Source: DALYDP01 sp964348685 (GTDB lineage Bacteria; Patescibacteriota; Gracilibacteria; Peribacterales; Peribacteraceae). From it: a stretch of 40,360 bases of DNA. The notes below the pieces were generated by a model. The model ran no database searches, had not been told where the DNA came from, and saw only the letters and a program-made list of their open reading frames with translations. Below, in pieces: positions 39,290-40,360 of this stretch; positions within the stretch are counted from its first letter, which is position 1; the number at the start of each line of letters is the position of its first letter. The translations under genes and the position numbers were made by a program. The stretch is from contig CAYGDM010000001.1 of the NCBI GenBank assembly GCA_964348685.1, positions 1 to 40,360 of the forward strand, in the 5' to 3' direction.

Positions 39290-39433
39290 ATGAAAACAAC
39301 GACCACCTGGTTCGGCGACGGCGATGACGACGAGGAAGAATCAAAGGGTGGCCCAGAAGCCGGCAACTACGAACCGCCGAAAGACATGCCCATCCCCGGT
39401 GAAACGGAGGGATTGGATAACAGCAAGCAATAG
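39290..39433 (+). CDS. Small acidic hypothetical protein
   Basis: 47 residues. The first ten are MKTTTTWFGD; then comes an acidic run (GDDDEEES) and a Pro/Gly/Glu-rich tail (EPPKDMPIPGETEG). It is unlikely to fold alone. Reality is supported by an extended -10 promoter and a G-poor leader of the type seen before other genes here. A longer in-frame reading from 39128 overlaps the protease gene and is rejected. Nothing suggests a function; acidic tails of this kind bind basic partners. Confidence 0.5.
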   Translation: MKTTTTWFGDGDDDEEESKGGPEAGNYEPPKDMPIPGETEGLDNSKQ

Positions 39434-39468
39434 TCCGGCTTCACTCTGAGCTTCGCCGAGACTCGTCC

Positions 39469-40023
39469 TTACTTCGTGTCGTGCCGCGTCGGCGGATTTT
39501 CAAGCTGATCCATGCGGCGCTGCATGCGCTCAGCCGCTGCTTTGATCAAATCGACGCGATTGTTGCCTTCCTTAACCGCCTGCTCACAGAGGGCCTGGAA
39601 ACCCGGCAAAAGGAAGTCGAGATCACGCGGACACTGACCATTGCGCTCGGCACGGCGAAGAACGCTCTTCTGGTAGCCACTGAGCTGTTCGAGCGTCGCG
39701 CTGACCACCTCATCGGCGGCGTCCTTCATCTCTTCAACCGGAAGCCAATAGGTCTTCAGGGCGTCGTAGTCGTTCGGATCCGGGCACGCATTCGTTTCCC
39801 CGGCGGCTTCGCGCTGCGCGCAGTCGCGGAGGATCGACCATCGCAGGCGACGGAGCTTCGACTGATCCTCACGGTCTTCGTATGCGTTCCTGATCGCTTC
39901 CGCGGTCACGTTGCCTTCCAGCGGAACGTCGAACGACGTCGGCGTCACGATCGGGAACATCGCCATGAGGGCGAAGAGTCCGCCGAGGACGTACTCACGC
40001 TGTGAAAATTTGTAGTGCATCAT
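39469..40023 (-). CDS. Membrane-anchored hypothetical protein
   Basis: 184 residues; the first two codons are both ATG. A short basic start (HYKFSQREY) precedes one hydrophobic segment at about 11-29 (VLGGLFALMAMFPIVTP), so it is a signal-anchor or signal peptide, and the remainder lies outside. The body is helical and charged, with Cys residues at three positions (ILRDCAQRE, ETNACPDP, NGQCPRDL, plus ALCEQA) and ends in a Glu/Arg-rich helix. I recognise no family. It resembles the secreted protein at 37626 in general style (helical, scattered Cys, similar acidic composition), but no alignment supports kinship. It lies after trpS on the same strand, with its own TATACT box. Confidence 0.6.
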   Translation of the reverse strand: MMHYKFSQREYVLGGLFALMAMFPIVTPTSFDVPLEGNVTAEAIRNAYEDREDQSKLRRLRWSILRDCAQREAAGETNACPDPNDYDALKTYWLPVEEMKDAADEVVSATLEQLSGYQKSVLRRAERNGQCPRDLDFLLPGFQALCEQAVKEGNNRVDLIKAAAERMQRRMDQLENPPTRHDTK

Positions 40024-40053
40024 ACGACTGGGAGGAATGTGTGTATTCCCCTC

Positions 40054-40059
40054 AGTATA
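40054..40059 (-). promoter_or_regulatory. -10 box of the membrane-anchored protein gene
   Basis: TATACT on the minus strand, about 30 bases before ATG 40023 and 15 bases after the trpS stop. It gives the downstream gene its own start besides any read-through from trpS. Confidence 0.5.
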
Positions 40060-40073
40060 CCGGAAACGGCCTT

Positions 40074-40360
40074 TTACCGCAATCCCACTGCCTTCCGCAC
40101 TTTCTCCATGGTTGGTTGGGCCACGGACTTCGCCTTGGCGGCACCATCGGCCAAAACGGCCGCAACATCGTCGTTGGACAGTTTCTCCCGCTTCTCGCGC
40201 ATCGGCCGGACGAAATCGAGATATGCCTCCAAAAGACGCTTCTTGGCGTCACCGTATGCGATGCCATTGCGATAATCGTCGGCGAGGGCCTTCGCCTCTG
40301 CCGGGCTGAGGAGTAGCTGGTGGATCTTGTAGACCGTGCAGGTATCAGGGTCCTTCGGTT
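40074..40360 (-). CDS. trpS: Tryptophan-tRNA ligase, C-terminal part (runs off the window)
   Basis: Partial: only the last 94 full codons lie in the window, ending with TAA at 40074-40076. The visible part reads DPDTCTVYKIHQLL, then NGIAYGDAKKRLLEAYLDFVRPMREKRE, and a closing ILADGAAKA-like stretch (VLADGAAKAKSVAQPTMEKV) before VGLR. The YGDAKK...PMRE pattern and the final GA.KA..VA helix are the usual C-terminal helical domain of TrpRS. The catalytic domain with HIGH and KMSKS lies beyond the right edge. The enzyme charges tRNA-Trp. Confidence 0.85.
   Translation of the reverse strand, partial: PKDPDTCTVYKIHQLLLSPAEAKALADDYRNGIAYGDAKKRLLEAYLDFVRPMREKREKLSNDDVAAVLADGAAKAKSVAQPTMEKVRKAVGLR

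Noticed and set aside
1..40360. Recoding of UGA, as in Gracilibacteria or Absconditabacteria
   Set aside because: Several clear genes end at TGA at the expected family length (rpsA, the PrgI gene, the pilin gene, the AI-2E gene), and no gene needs in-frame TGA.
1..40360. CRISPR array, transposase or prophage genes
   Set aside because: No regularly spaced repeats, no transposase, integrase or phage structural motifs were seen on either strand.

Overview
The window looks like a chromosomal segment of a GC-rich bacterium of the Candidate Phyla Radiation (Patescibacteria). The inference rests on several features. There is a scattered minimal type IV secretion set: a small pilin, and a PrgI-family protein overlapping a TraC-like protein. 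There is a short four-repeat ribosomal protein S1 and a compact, gene-dense layout. Very few genes carry Shine-Dalgarno sites, and many starts lie only 6-7 bases after a -10 box. TGA is a normal stop here, which argues against the recoded Gracilibacteria/Absconditabacteria lineages. I cannot place it more finely. No gene-free stretch exceeds about 300 bases; the longest are 3554-3785 (clpC control region) and 13584-13813.

Layout. 1-9200: two small unknown genes, a tRNA-dihydrouridine synthase on the minus strand, a T4SS-like pilin, an AI-2E/UPF0118 permease, clpC behind a CIRCE operator, a 34-base perfect palindrome, the PrgI/TraC-like pair, and rpsA with its own promoter and terminator. 9200-13600: a HAD phosphatase, a HIT protein with an altered triad, a flippase-like membrane protein, a conserved small protein, yidD, tRNA-Gly(UCC), and an unknown gene that unusually has a strong Shine-Dalgarno site. 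13800-16500: a minus-strand ArsR - SRPBCC - SRPBCC - DUF1428 operon facing a third SRPBCC gene coupled to a nucleoside deoxyribosyltransferase-like gene. 16500-25100: an HD-domain protein, a YihY/BrkB membrane protein, an LtaS-like membrane phosphotransferase, a PRMT-like methyltransferase, a GT2 glycosyltransferase, a PQQ-type sugar dehydrogenase lipoprotein (minus) and a short-type alpha-glucan phosphorylase. 25100-32900: a GT-C membrane glycosyltransferase and a two-headed GT2 enzyme (minus), divergent from a 1206-residue surface protein whose FAD-oxidoreductase domain is split by a very large insertion. 32900-38400: a tight alpha-glucan operon (glycogen synthase-like, GH57, GH15, secreted protein) behind a promoter and an 18-base palindrome. 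38400-40360: a YgjP/DUF45 metalloprotease, a small acidic protein, an anchored unknown protein and the C-terminus of trpS, which runs off the window.

Taken together, much of the right half deals with carbohydrate. One part is intracellular alpha-glucan synthesis and breakdown (phosphorylase, synthase, GH57, GH15). The other is cell-surface glycan or glycopolymer assembly (GT2, two-headed GT2, GT-C, LtaS-like enzyme, flippase, secreted oxidoreductases). The most unusual items are the PRMT-like bacterial methyltransferase, the giant split FAD protein divergent from its glycosyltransferases, the regulated glucan operon, and the genome-wide initiation style (leaderless or G-poor leaders with an extended -10 motif).
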